Source of the DNA: Minicystis rosea
GTDB lineage: Bacteria; Myxococcota_A; Polyangia; Polyangiales; Polyangiaceae
Length of the DNA stretch: 64,000 nucleotides
Assembly: GCA_001931535.1 (NCBI GenBank)
Contig: CP016211.1
Location: 701,001 to 765,000, forward strand
Direction: 5' to 3'
The position numbers and the translations under genes are program-made. Of this stretch, positions 15,227 to 24,142 are shown piece after piece (position 1 is the stretch's first letter; each line of letters starts with the position of its first letter). The notes below the pieces were generated by a model that was not told where the DNA came from, did not search any database, and worked only from the letters and a program-made list of their open reading frames with translations.

Positions 15227-17674
15227 GTGGACGAGCTTTGGAAGAGGGTTCGAGCCGGACGTCACACCGCGGTGCTGGGCGCATCTCCGGGGGAGCCGCC
15301 GGCTGCCTCGGGCGTGCGCGTCGTTCGGGTTCGTTGCGATGTGCCGCCGACGACGCTGGGCCCGCTGCACGAGGCGCGCCGCAAGGTGGAGCACCTCCTC
15401 GGCGGCTCGGCGCCGCTGTTCGAAGAAGCGCGCGATCGCATGGTCCAAGGCCTCCGCCGGCGCTTGCTCGGCGACGTGCCCGCGCTCGACATCGAGAGCT
15501 CCGTGGTCGAGGCGTTGAACCGCCTCGCGGGGGCTTCCGATCGTCCTTCCGCCGTGTTGTTCGACGCGGTCGACGCGGCCGACGACGCGACGCTGTCGAT
15601 GCTTCGCCGCATCGTCGGCCGGCCCGGTTGGCTCAAGCTCCCCGTGGTGCTCGCGTTCCGGACGACCGATCCGACCGGCGCGGCCGCCGCGCTCCTCGCG
15701 ACGCTGGAGAGCGCGGCGGGATCGGGCTCGGTGATGCGCGTGGAGGACGCCGCGCACGCGACGGCCGGCCCAGCGTCGACTGCCTTTCGCGGCTTGCCAT
15801 CCGATGTCCTGCGCGTGCTGCGCGCGGGCGCCATCGTGGGATCGGGCTTCGAGGCCGACCTCGTCGCCGAGCTGCTCGGCCTGGAGCTCCTCGATGTCCT
15901 CGACGTCCTCCAGCGCGCCGCCGATGCGGGCGTGCCCGTCGAGGACCTCGGCGAAGGTCGCTTCCACTTGCCCGAGCCCATGCTCGATGCGCTGCGCGCC
16001 TCGATGCTGCCTTCGCTGATGATCGCGTGGCATCAGCGCGTCGCCGAGCTGCTCGGCGGCTTCGACGCCTACGGCCCCGGCTTCGAGCCCGAGAGCGGTG
16101 ACCGCGACAGCATGCCGCCCGCATGGACAGCGGAGCCGGGCGAAGGGCTCGTTCCCACGCGCCGCGCGCAGGAAGGCGGCGAGATCTCGCTGCCTCCTGC
16201 GAAGGAGGAGCCGTCTGTCGCGCCGCCGAAGCGCGTCTCCGACGTGCCCGCGACGGAGCGCCGCGGATCGGTGACGTCGCGCGCGTCGAGCGAAGCGCGG
16301 CCCACGGTGGTGCACGCGTCGATCGCGCCGCCGTCGCCTGGGCCTTGGCCCTACGCCGACATCTTCCCGCCCGCATCACAGACGCCCGCGCCGCACGCCG
16401 CGTCGCCATCACCGAAGGGCGTTTGGGAGGCGCCTTCCGTCTCGATCACCGACGCGGGCGCGCCCTCGATCCGACCACGCGCCGCCGCGCCGTCGCGAAG
16501 GAGCGCGCCTCCGCCCGCGAGCGCCGCGCGCGGTGACGACGCGCGCGCCGCTGGGCACTTGGCGGCGGCCGGTGATCTCGACGCCAGCGCCGAGCGCTAC
16601 CGCGCCGCCGCGCAGAAGGCCGCCGAGCTTGGCGCGCATTCGCAGGCCCTCGGCTTCGCGGACAAGGCCCTCGCCATCCTCGACGCGCTCCCGGCCGCGC
16701 CGCGCCGCCGCCGACTTCGCGCGCGCGTGCTCCTCGATCTGGGGAGGCTCAAGTGGCAGGCCATGAGCCCTGCTTCCGCGCCTGGGTTCGAGCCTGCGTT
16801 CACGCTCGCCGGCGCGCTCGAAACGTTGGAGGCCGCGCGCGCCACGCTCGCAGAGGACGACCCGCCCGAGCTCGCCGCCGAGATCGCCACGGCGGTGGCC
16901 GGTGTTTGCTACGACCTCGGCGAGCCGAGCTCGCTCGCGCGCGCGCTCGACGAGCTCACCGCCGCGAGCCGCCTGCTCCTCGACGCCGGCGATCCCACCG
17001 GCGCCGCGCGCCTGCTCAACGATCAGGCCGCCGTTCACGTGCGCCTCGGTGATCCCGTGCGCGCCACGCATCTCCTCACCGAGTCGCGCAAGATCTTCGA
17101 GGAGCGCGCGGCCACCGATCCCGTGGCCGCCGTCGAGGTCGCCGAGACCGATCACCTCTTCGCCCGCATCCCGCTACACGTCCCCGCACGACCGGGACGC
17201 GAAGCGGACGCGCTCACCATGGGCCTCGATCACGCCCTCGCCGCCGAGCGCGTTTATCAACGCCTCGATGCGCGCCGCGAGCTCGCGCGCGTGTGGGAGA
17301 CGATGGGGCGCCTCGAGCTGCGCAAAGGGCGTCTCGATCGCGCCCGCGATCGCCTCACGGCCGCGGTCGAGGCCGAAGAGGCCATCGGCGATCTCGTCGG
17401 CCTGGCCCGGTCCACCGCGGCGCTGTCCGAGCTCCTCGCCGCGGGCGGTCACCTCGACGACGCGCTCGCCGTCCTGTCCGACTCGGTGACCCTGAACTTC
17501 GAGAAGGGCTCCCCGATCGGCCTCGCCTTCAACCGTCGCGCGCTCGATGCGCTCGATCGCGCTCCCGGCGCCGGCCGCTCCTCGACGCGCGCGCTGCTCG
17601 ACGAGACCCGCGCCCGCCTCGAAGCCGCCGAGAGCGTGCTCGGCCGGCTCTCGCTCCCCGGCGAGAAGGATTGA
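15227..17674 (+). CDS. Large TPR-repeat protein with degenerate P-loop-like N-terminus
   Basis: The 815-residue protein starts at GTG 15227, preceded by an excellent AAGGAGGAGAGAC; the frame is open further upstream, but those residues are not protein-like. Residues 1-280 resemble the ATPase module of STAND/LuxR-type regulators but lack a true Walker A (GASPGEPP replaces it). Residues 290-440 are a Pro/Ala/Ser-rich linker. Residues 445-800 are helical repeats of TPR type, rich in DLGRLKWQ, ARLLNDQAAVHVRLGDP and RLELRKGRLDRARDRL patterns. No DNA-binding domain or membrane segment is seen. I infer a cytoplasmic scaffold with a dead ATPase. It is transcribed divergently from the broken gene at 14805-15201. 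Confidence 0.7.
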   Translation: MDELWKRVRAGRHTAVLGASPGEPPAASGVRVVRVRCDVPPTTLGPLHEARRKVEHLLGGSAPLFEEARDRMVQGLRRRLLGDVPALDIESSVVEALNRLAGASDRPSAVLFDAVDAADDATLSMLRRIVGRPGWLKLPVVLAFRTTDPTGAAAALLATLESAAGSGSVMRVEDAAHATAGPASTAFRGLPSDVLRVLRAGAIVGSGFEADLVAELLGLELLDVLDVLQRAADAGVPVEDLGEGRFHLPEPMLDALRASMLPSLMIAWHQRVAELLGGFDAYGPGFEPESGDRDSMPPAWTAEPGEGLVPTRRAQEGGEISLPPAKEEPSVAPPKRVSDVPATERRGSVTSRASSEARPTVVHASIAPPSPGPWPYADIFPPASQTPAPHAASPSPKGVWEAPSVSITDAGAPSIRPRAAAPSRRSAPPPASAARGDDARAAGHLAAAGDLDASAERYRAAAQKAAELGAHSQALGFADKALAILDALPAAPRRRRLRARVLLDLGRLKWQAMSPASAPGFEPAFTLAGALETLEAARATLAEDDPPELAAEIATAVAGVCYDLGEPSSLARALDELTAASRLLLDAGDPTGAARLLNDQAAVHVRLGDPVRATHLLTESRKIFEERAATDPVAAVEVAETDHLFARIPLHVPARPGREADALTMGLDHALAAERVYQRLDARRELARVWETMGRLELRKGRLDRARDRLTAAVEAEEAIGDLVGLARSTAALSELLAAGGHLDDALAVLSDSVTLNFEKGSPIGLAFNRRALDALDRAPGAGRSSTRALLDETRARLEAAESVLGRLSLPGEKD

Positions 17675-17936
17675 AGGGGAGACGCCGATCTTCGCGGCCT
17701 GATCATCCCGCGCGTTACCTCCGCCTGACCCAGACGTACCTCGCTGTGAACGACGAGCCGCGCATGCCGCGCGGCTCGCCGCGGCGGGGCAGGAGCAGAT
17801 TCGGATCGCGTCGCTCGAAGCGGAGCGGCGCGCGGCGGCGATGCGCGCGCATTCGCCGAGCACCGCGCGCCGTGCGCCTTCGATCGGCGGCGCTCGCGCC
17901 TCGCCTCGCGCCCCAAGAGCCAAGGAGATCGCGCCC

Positions 17937-18887
17937 ATGCCCGTGCCCCCTCTCTCCAAGTTCACGCAGTCGACGGCCCATTCCCTCGATGAGCTCAAGC
18001 GGATCGCGCCGCCCAGCAAGAACGTCCTCGATCAACTCGGCCTCCTATCCGAGCTCAGCGGGAGCTGGGTGGGCAGCGGGTTCAACCTCATTGCTCGCCC
18101 TGACAAGCACAACGGCAAGCCCTTCTTTCTGCAGCTCAACGCGACGGTCGAGACCCTCGATTTCTCGCCGATCGGCGGCAAGGTCCCGAACCGCGGCTCC
18201 GAGCAGGACGACGTCTTTCTCCACGGCCTGCACTACCTCCAGCGTGTCAGTGACGCCGCCACGTTCGCGGCGCTCCACATCGAGCCCGGCTTCTGGCTCC
18301 ACGTGCCGCCGTCCGCGGTCCCGGACGTTCCGGAGAACTACGTTCGCCAGGCGGTCATCCCCCACGGCGACTCACTCATCGCGCAGAGCATCGCCTTCGC
18401 GGACGTGCGCAGCGGGCCCATCCTCGATCCCGTCGACGCGTTCCCCTTCGTCATCAAGCCGGGCGTTCCGATTCCGGGGCTGAACAAAGTCCCCAACCCC
18501 GACATCGTGACCGGCAACGATTACCTCGCGCAGTTCACGCCGCCCGCGCTCCCGCCCGGCCTGCCCGAGGGGCTCGATCCTGCGGAAGTCGTCCGCGATC
18601 CCGTCGCCATCCTCCGCGAGGCCATCCGCGGTCAGGAGATCACGCGCACGGTCGTCATCAGCGTCTCCAGCGCCGCGGGCCAAGGCGACCAGGGCGGCAT
18701 CGTGAACATCCCGTTCATCCGCGCGAACGCGAACGCCATTCAGCTCGACGCCATCTTCTGGGTGGAGACGGTGCGCCTCGACGCGGAGAACGAGCTCCAA
18801 CAGCTCCAGTACGTCCAGCGGGTCGTCCTCGATTTCGGCGGCATTCACTGGCCGCACATCTCGGTCGCGACCCTCGTCAAGCAGTGA
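17937..18887 (+). CDS. Nitrobindin/lipocalin-like putative heme-binding protein
   Basis: The 316-residue protein carries GSWVGSGFNLIARP, PNRGSEQDDVFLHGLHYLQ, LHIEPGFWLHVPPS and VIPHGDSLIAQ. These are characteristic of a large beta-barrel family annotated as heme-binding, related to nitrobindin and lipocalins. The ATG at 17937 has AAGGAGA nine bases upstream; an earlier in-frame start (17841) would add an Arg/Ala-rich tail and is rejected. No signal peptide is seen, so it is probably cytoplasmic. The final 60 residues are strand-rich and acidic. Heme binding is a family inference; the axial ligand is not identifiable here. The spacer 17675-17936 contains no gene that I can support. Confidence 0.65.
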   Translation: MPVPPLSKFTQSTAHSLDELKRIAPPSKNVLDQLGLLSELSGSWVGSGFNLIARPDKHNGKPFFLQLNATVETLDFSPIGGKVPNRGSEQDDVFLHGLHYLQRVSDAATFAALHIEPGFWLHVPPSAVPDVPENYVRQAVIPHGDSLIAQSIAFADVRSGPILDPVDAFPFVIKPGVPIPGLNKVPNPDIVTGNDYLAQFTPPALPPGLPEGLDPAEVVRDPVAILREAIRGQEITRTVVISVSSAAGQGDQGGIVNIPFIRANANAIQLDAIFWVETVRLDAENELQQLQYVQRVVLDFGGIHWPHISVATLVKQ

Positions 18888-18914
18888 GGCCGGGGCCCGC
18901 GTGCCGCCTCGCGC

Positions 18915-19247
18915 TCACTCCTCCGGCTCGACGGTGAGCATGAGCGGCATCTCGTACTCCTTCGCGAGCTCCATCACCTCGGCGACCTTGGTCTCGGCGA
19001 TGTCGCGCGTGTAGACGCCGGCGACGCCCGTCCCTTGCTCGTGGACGATCATCATGAAGCTCGTCGCAGCGGCCTCGCTCATGTGGAAGAACTTCGTCAG
19101 CACCATCACGACGAACCACTTCGTCGTGTAATGGTCGTTGTGGAAGACGACCATGTAGCGACGCGCGCGCTGGGTTTCGGGCTTCGGCTTGGTCACGACG
19201 GCGACGTCGCCCTGCGTGTCCGGCTGGCGCTTGGGGGGTGTAGCCAT
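18915..19247 (-). CDS. clpS: ATP-dependent Clp protease adaptor ClpS
   Basis: The 110-residue protein has an unstructured N-terminal tail (residues 1-28) and then the ClpS core. The core has YMVVFHNDHYTTKWFVVMVL (the binding loop for N-degron side chains and the N-domain of ClpA), FHMSEAAATSFMMIVHEQGTG and VAGVYTRDIAETKVAEVMELA. ClpS delivers N-end-rule substrates to ClpAP. The core N-D and H-x-x-G-T-G features are intact and the length is normal. No clpA gene lies next to it within this window. It is transcribed divergently from hisA with 98 bases between starts. Confidence 0.95.
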   Translation of the reverse strand: MATPPKRQPDTQGDVAVVTKPKPETQRARRYMVVFHNDHYTTKWFVVMVLTKFFHMSEAAATSFMMIVHEQGTGVAGVYTRDIAETKVAEVMELAKEYEMPLMLTVEPEE

Positions 19248-19345
19248 GACGGCCTTCCACGATACCGGCAGCGGGCGCGTGAATCCACGCTGCCGGGCGG
19301 GCGCTGCCTGGCCGCCCCGGCCCGCATCGCGTAAGGTCGCCGCCC

Positions 19346-20068
19346 GTGCACGTTCTCCCCGCGATCGATCTCCTCGACGGCAAGGCCGTCCGCCTGCATC
19401 AGGGCCGCTACGACGCCGTCACCGTCTACAGCGACGATCCCGCCGCGCTCGCGGCCTCGCTCCGCGGCAAGGTCCCGATCCTTCACGTCGTCGATCTCGC
19501 CGGTGCCCGCGCCGGCCACGTGGTCGAGCGCGATCTCGTGCGCGCCGTCGTGTCGGCGTTCTCCGAAGGCGGCGGTGGTGTGCAGGTCGGCGGCGGTATC
19601 CGCTCGATCGAGGCTGCGGAAGGCTACCTCGCGCTCGGCGCCGCGCGCGTCGTTCTCGGCACCGCGGCCGTGCGCGATCCCGATCTCGTGCGCGCCGTCG
19701 CCACCCGCTTCCCCGATCGCGTCGTCGTCGCGCTCGACGCGAAGGACGGCAAGGTCGCGCTCGACGGCTGGGAGCAAGTCTCCACGCGCACGGCGCTCGA
19801 CGTCGCGCGCGACCTCGCCGGCCTGCCCATCGCGGCCATTCTCTACACCGACGTCGCGCGCGACGGCACCCAGGTCGGGCCCAACTTTGCGGCCACCGCC
19901 GAGCTCGCCGCGGCCGCGTCGTGCCCCGTGCTCGCCTCCGGCGGCGTGGGCACGCTCGATCACCTGCGCGCCCTCGCGCAGATCCCCAACGTCTCCGGGG
20001 CCATCGTCGGCCGCGCGCTCTACGAGAAAGCCTTCACGCTCGACGAGGCCATCGCCGCCGCGCGGTGA
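19346..20068 (+). CDS. hisA: Phosphoribosyl-formimino-AICAR ribotide isomerase HisA
   Basis: The 240-residue TIM barrel matches HisA, which isomerises ProFAR to PRFAR in histidine synthesis. Visible signatures are LPAIDLLDGKAVRLHQG with the catalytic Asp at the N-terminus, VQVGGGIRS, ARVVLGTAAV, DARDGK-like ALDAKDGKVAL, YTDVARDGT with the second catalytic Asp, and LASGGVGTL. GTG at 19346 is the start. Its partners hisH and hisB lie 27 kb away on the other strand, so the pathway genes are split here. No hisF or hisI is seen nearby. Confidence 0.95.
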   Translation: MHVLPAIDLLDGKAVRLHQGRYDAVTVYSDDPAALAASLRGKVPILHVVDLAGARAGHVVERDLVRAVVSAFSEGGGGVQVGGGIRSIEAAEGYLALGAARVVLGTAAVRDPDLVRAVATRFPDRVVVALDAKDGKVALDGWEQVSTRTALDVARDLAGLPIAAILYTDVARDGTQVGPNFAATAELAAAASCPVLASGGVGTLDHLRALAQIPNVSGAIVGRALYEKAFTLDEAIAAAR

Positions 20069-20284
20069 CCTCATCGACGCACGTCACCGCGGCCCACGGC
20101 GCGAGCCTGGAGGAGCTCGTGTCGTCGCGTGCTCCCCTGCAATTCGTGCGCGATCGCGGCGCCGGGAACGCCTGCACCGGCGCGCCGACGCTTGACTTCC
20201 CTCGGTGGGTTTGGTCTCAGTCGTGCGCGGAAGGCCGAGCGACGGCGGCGGACGCCGAGCGCCGAGGCGTTCGTCGCCGGTGTC

Positions 20285-21958
20285 ATGGAGGACGTGAAGA
20301 ATCCGGTGGAGGCCAAGGCCGACACCTCGCTCGCCGAGCGCGCGTTTCGAGCGCTCTTTGCAGTGACGCTCGTGGGTTGCGTCTGCGCGATCCTGCTCAA
20401 GGCGCTCGCCCGCTTCGACGTGCGAAGCTTGTGGGACGACGCGTACATCTTCCAGCGGTACGCGCACAACGTGCTTCGCGAGGGCAAGGTCGCGTGGAAC
20501 CCGGGCGGCGCGCCGACGTACGGCCTGACGTCGCCCGCGTTCCTCGTCGTCGGTGTCCCGCTCCTCGCGGTGACGCGTGGGAACATGAGCCTAGCGGCGC
20601 TGCTCTCGAGCGCCTTGCCCGGCCTCGTGCTCATGGGCCTCTTGGCGCGGCTCGCGCAAAAGGCGGCGGGAGGCGGCACACGCGGGCGCGCAGCGATAGC
20701 GCTCGTCTTCGTGTGCCTCGCGATCTCGACGTTCGCCGATCACTTCGTGAGCGGCATGGACACGACCTTCGGGCTCGGTTGCACGGCGACGTACCTGCTC
20801 GTCGCCCACGAGCTCTCCTCGCGCCTCGCCGACCCGACGCCGCCGCGGCGGCTCGGCGTGATCCTCGGCGTGCTCGGAGGCTTCTCGCTCGCAGTGCGAC
20901 CGGAGATGGCGACGCTCGCGGTGCTCGTGCCCCTCTCGCTCGTGGCGTTTCCGAAGACGCCGGTCGAGCGGCGCATGGGGCTCACGGTGCTCGGCGTGAC
21001 GGTGCTCGGCCTCGGCGCGCACCTCCTCTTCTGCCGCCTGTATTTCGGGACGCCGTTGCCGCTGCCCTTCTGGGCGAAGGGCACCGACCTCTACGGGGCC
21101 GGCATCGCGCGCGCGTATCGCGGCGGCACGACGCACGACCTCCTCGTGTGGCTCGGCTTCTTCTGGCCGCTCTTCATCGTGACCATCGTGGCCGTGACGG
21201 CCTCGCTGCGCTCGTTTCTGCGGGACACGCCGGCGATGGACAAGGGCGTGCTCGTCGGGGCCCTCTTCCTGATCGGCTACTCGTGGATCGTGGTCACGCC
21301 GATCATGGGCCACTCGCAGCGGTTCTTCTATCCGCCGCTCCCGCTCCTCGTTTACCTCGCGGCCCGATCCATCGCGCGGTTCTTCGACTTCGTGGCCGCG
21401 CGGGATCCGGAGGGCTCCCGTGCTCCGTACGCGGTCGTCGGCGCCGCCGGGCTCGTCTATGGAATCGGCCTCTTCATGCCGGGCTTCGTGCAGGGCGGGC
21501 GTGACCTGACGAGCGCCGTGACGGGCGGTGTCTTCGCGCGCGTCGACATGCACAAGCACGCGCTCGAGCAAGGGCCGCAGCGCTACTGGTACGGCCTCGA
21601 TCGCTTCGCGACCCTCCCGAGCGACGCGGTGTTCGCGACCACGGAGGTCGGCATGCTCTCCGCGCTCAACCTGAAGCGCACCGTCGTCGATCTCGCGGGC
21701 CTCAACGAGCCGAAGTTCGCGCTCTCGAAGTTCTCCGCCGAGAAGCTCTTCTCGACGTGGCACCCCGATCTCATCTACATGCCGCACCCGCACTACGCGG
21801 CGATGATCGACGACATCCAGAAGCACCCGGCCTTCGCCGACTACGACGTCTACACGAAGCCCCAGCTCAACGCGCTCGAGTTCGGCATCGCCATCCGCAA
21901 GAGCAGCAAGTACTACCAGCAGATGGACGCCATCGTGAAAGACAAGCGGCGGAAGTGA
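20285..21958 (+). CDS. GT-C-type polytopic membrane glycosyltransferase
   Basis: The 557-residue protein has a short cytoplasmic N-terminus, a first membrane helix at about residues 24-42, and then a periplasmic loop with the Asp-Asp pair in SLWDDAYIFQRYAHN (residues 51-52), as in GT-C enzymes that use lipid-linked sugars. About ten further hydrophobic segments follow (for example LGVILGVLGGFSLA and LVGALFLIGYSWIVV) and a soluble C-terminal domain. ATG 20285 is chosen because upstream in-frame codons are Arg-rich and antisense-like. Such proteins decorate lipopolysaccharide, exopolysaccharide or proteins; the acceptor is unknown. It follows hisA by about 215 bases and is probably independent of it. 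Confidence 0.78.
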   Translation: MEDVKNPVEAKADTSLAERAFRALFAVTLVGCVCAILLKALARFDVRSLWDDAYIFQRYAHNVLREGKVAWNPGGAPTYGLTSPAFLVVGVPLLAVTRGNMSLAALLSSALPGLVLMGLLARLAQKAAGGGTRGRAAIALVFVCLAISTFADHFVSGMDTTFGLGCTATYLLVAHELSSRLADPTPPRRLGVILGVLGGFSLAVRPEMATLAVLVPLSLVAFPKTPVERRMGLTVLGVTVLGLGAHLLFCRLYFGTPLPLPFWAKGTDLYGAGIARAYRGGTTHDLLVWLGFFWPLFIVTIVAVTASLRSFLRDTPAMDKGVLVGALFLIGYSWIVVTPIMGHSQRFFYPPLPLLVYLAARSIARFFDFVAARDPEGSRAPYAVVGAAGLVYGIGLFMPGFVQGGRDLTSAVTGGVFARVDMHKHALEQGPQRYWYGLDRFATLPSDAVFATTEVGMLSALNLKRTVVDLAGLNEPKFALSKFSAEKLFSTWHPDLIYMPHPHYAAMIDDIQKHPAFADYDVYTKPQLNALEFGIAIRKSSKYYQQMDAIVKDKRRK

Positions 21959-22078
21959 GGGCGCGCGTCCCAGCGGACCGAGATCTCGCTCGATCGAGAG
22001 GGTGCGCCGCGCTGAGAGCGTAACCGAGAGAGCCGACCTCAGGCCCGAAGCGGCGCGACGTTCAAGCCTGCTCGTGGA

Positions 22079-22103
22079 GGGAAAGGAGCGGCGCTCCTTT
22101 CCC
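22079..22103 (-). terminator. Perfect hairpin between convergent genes
   Basis: GGGAAAGGAGC (22079-22089) and GCTCCTTTCCC (22093-22103) form an 11-bp perfect stem with a three-base loop. It starts five bases after the stop of the minus-strand beta-barrel gene and lies about 120 bases beyond the plus-strand glycosyltransferase, so it can serve either side. There is no long T run. Confidence 0.65.
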
Positions 22104-22108
22104 GGGAC

Positions 22109-22636
22109 CTAATAACCCCACACGTACTGCGCCCGCGCGAACGCGCCGAGCATCGGTGTCGCCGATCCATTGAGCAGCAGCATCTGGAAGCGCCCGGCCG
22201 CGCCGATCGTGAAGCTGCGCGAGAGCTGATAGTCGACGCCGAACGGGATCGCGATGTCGAGCCGCGCCGCATTGCACGAGCCGAGGCAGCCCGAGGTGAC
22301 GGCTTGATCCGCCACGCCTGCGAGCACGCCGATGTGCGGCACCACCTGGAGCACGTCGAAGACGAAGCGCACGCCCGCGGTGAACGTGGGGATCACGACC
22401 TTCGAGCTCGGGTGGTAGGTGACGTCCGCCGAGGCCACGACGTCGAGAAAATCGCGCACGCCGTACCCGAGATCGAGGCCCCCACCGAGGCCGTGCCCGA
22501 CCCCGTTCCACCCGCCCAGGTACCCGAAGCTGGCACCCGCGTGCCATTGGTGCTCGTACGCGTGGGCGGCGCGCGGAGCGAAGAGGGAAACGACGAGGGC
22601 GGCAGCGGACGCGAGCAGGGGAAGGCGGTGGCGCAT
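22109..22636 (-). CDS. Small outer-membrane beta-barrel protein
   Basis: The 175-residue protein has a clear Sec signal peptide with an Ala-His-Ala cleavage site (LVVSLFAPRAAHAYE, about residue 27). It then has alternating Gly- and aromatic-rich strands such as HAGASFGYLGGWNGVGHGLG and ending AFARAQYVWGY, which has the aromatic C-terminus typical of outer-membrane proteins. A Cys pair (SGCLGSCN) may form a disulfide in a loop. The family is unrecognised beyond a porin or opacity-type barrel of about eight strands. It is divergent from the TPR-AIM24 gene with 60 bases between starts. Confidence 0.72.
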   Translation of the reverse strand: MRHRLPLLASAAALVVSLFAPRAAHAYEHQWHAGASFGYLGGWNGVGHGLGGGLDLGYGVRDFLDVVASADVTYHPSSKVVIPTFTAGVRFVFDVLQVVPHIGVLAGVADQAVTSGCLGSCNAARLDIAIPFGVDYQLSRSFTIGAAGRFQMLLLNGSATPMLGAFARAQYVWGY

Positions 22637-22696
22637 GGATCGTGGCGCAGCATACCCGCGGCACGCGCGCCGCACATCGTGTAGGCTTCGCCCCGC

Positions 22697-24142
22697 ATGG
22701 CCGAGCGCGATGCTCCCCGACCGCCTTCGTCCCGCGACATCGCGGGAGAGGATTTTCTTTTCCACCTCTACCGTGGCAGCGAGCTCCTTCAGGACAACCG
22801 CGTCCACGACGCCAAGGCCGAGCTCGAGCAAGCGCTCTCTCTCCAGCCGAGCGACCCGAAGGGGCAGGACCTCCTCGGCATCGTCTACTTCCGTCTCGGC
22901 CTCTATCCGCGCGCCATCTCGATCTACGAGCAGCTCATCAAGCTGCACCCCGACGCCATCGAGCCGCGCATCAACTTGGCGCTCTCGTACTTGAAGACGG
23001 GCCAGGCCGCGCCCGCCCGCTTCGAGCTGGAGAAGGTCGTCGAGCAGAGCCCCGGCCACAGCCGCGCGTGGGGCTATCTCGGCCTCGCGTTCCAGCGCCT
23101 CGGTGACTACGAGCGCGCGAGCTACGCCTTCCAAGCCGGTGGCCACGACGGCATGGCGCGCCGCCTGATCGAGATGGCCGCTTCGGGCGGCGCGCTCTCC
23201 ATCCAGCCCGAGCCTCCTGCGCCCACCAAAGCAGAGATGCGCCGCGCCGCGGACGAGGCCCTGGTCGAGATCGATCGCAACGGCGACGCGCCCTTCCGAT
23301 CCGCAGAGATCGCGGCTCCCGACGCTGAAGAGGCCGTTCGATCGATTCGCTCTCACAGCGGCCCTTGGTCCGCCATCGAGCCCGGGAAAGAGCTGCCCGC
23401 GCGCCCGCCGCTCCTGCCCTCGATCCCGCCGGCCGACGGCACGCGCATCGGTGCTCCGGTCTCCATCTCCGATCCAGCGCCCGCCTCGTTGCGCGCGCTC
23501 GCGACCCCGCCGCGTCGTCCTGCAGATCTCGCGCGCGACGCGCTCCTCCTGTTCCCGCGCGATCTGCCCATCTCTTTGCACGCGAGCGGCATGGTGCTCG
23601 TGCAAGCGCAGAGCGGTTTCTCCACGCGGCTCGAGCTCGTTCGATCGATGGCCGGCGGTGGTCAGACCAGCACCATCCTCCAGCGTCGCGCGCGCGGCCG
23701 CCTGCTCGACGAGCCTCTCGGCGGCCCTGCTTCGCCGCTCGTGGAGCTCACCGGCAAGGTCGAGCTCGTGCTCGGTCCGGCCGTCGGCCGTCGCCTCGCG
23801 ATCGTCGCGCTCGACGAGGACGCGCTCTACCTCCGCGAGGACGCGCTCGCCGGCTTCGAGTCCACCATCGGTTGGGAGAACGGCCGGCTCCCCGTCGGCG
23901 ACGGCGACGCGCTCCCGATGGTGCAGCTCCGCGGCCCGGGCGCCGTCGTCGCCACGCTCCCGGAGCGCCTCGCATCGGTCGAAGTGATCGAAGGCCGCAG
24001 CACCTCGGTGCGTGGCGGCAGTGTCTTGGGCTGGATCGGCCGCGTCGTCCCGCGCGCGCTGGTCGCGAGCGAAGCGCCTGCCGGCGTGCGCGGCTTCGTG
24101 GCCTTCGCGGGGGAAGGGATGGTGCTCCTCGATGAGCGCTGA
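22697..24142 (+). CDS. TPR protein with C-terminal AIM24-like domain
   Basis: The 481-residue protein has four to five TPR units in residues 18-160 (LYRGSELLQDNRVHDAKAEL, GIVYFRLGLYPRAISIYEQL, ALSYLKTGQAAPARFELEKV, GLAFQRLGDYERASYAF). A Pro/Ala-rich linker follows to about residue 270, then a beta-rich domain with LHASGMVLVQAQSGF and a terminal GVRGFVAFAGEGMVLLDE. That pattern resembles the AIM24 (TRAP-like) superfamily, whose members often form ring assemblies. It has no signal peptide. Its stop overlaps the start of pgsA by 11 bases, so the two are co-transcribed, suggesting a membrane or lipid connection. The AIM24 call is moderate. Confidence 0.7.
   Translation: MAERDAPRPPSSRDIAGEDFLFHLYRGSELLQDNRVHDAKAELEQALSLQPSDPKGQDLLGIVYFRLGLYPRAISIYEQLIKLHPDAIEPRINLALSYLKTGQAAPARFELEKVVEQSPGHSRAWGYLGLAFQRLGDYERASYAFQAGGHDGMARRLIEMAASGGALSIQPEPPAPTKAEMRRAADEALVEIDRNGDAPFRSAEIAAPDAEEAVRSIRSHSGPWSAIEPGKELPARPPLLPSIPPADGTRIGAPVSISDPAPASLRALATPPRRPADLARDALLLFPRDLPISLHASGMVLVQAQSGFSTRLELVRSMAGGGQTSTILQRRARGRLLDEPLGGPASPLVELTGKVELVLGPAVGRRLAIVALDEDALYLREDALAGFESTIGWENGRLPVGDGDALPMVQLRGPGAVVATLPERLASVEVIEGRSTSVRGGSVLGWIGRVVPRALVASEAPAGVRGFVAFAGEGMVLLDER

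Noticed and set aside
15240..15260. tRNA T-arm-like GGTTCGAGCC
   Set aside because: It lies inside a coding frame and no acceptor or anticodon arms can be folded around it.
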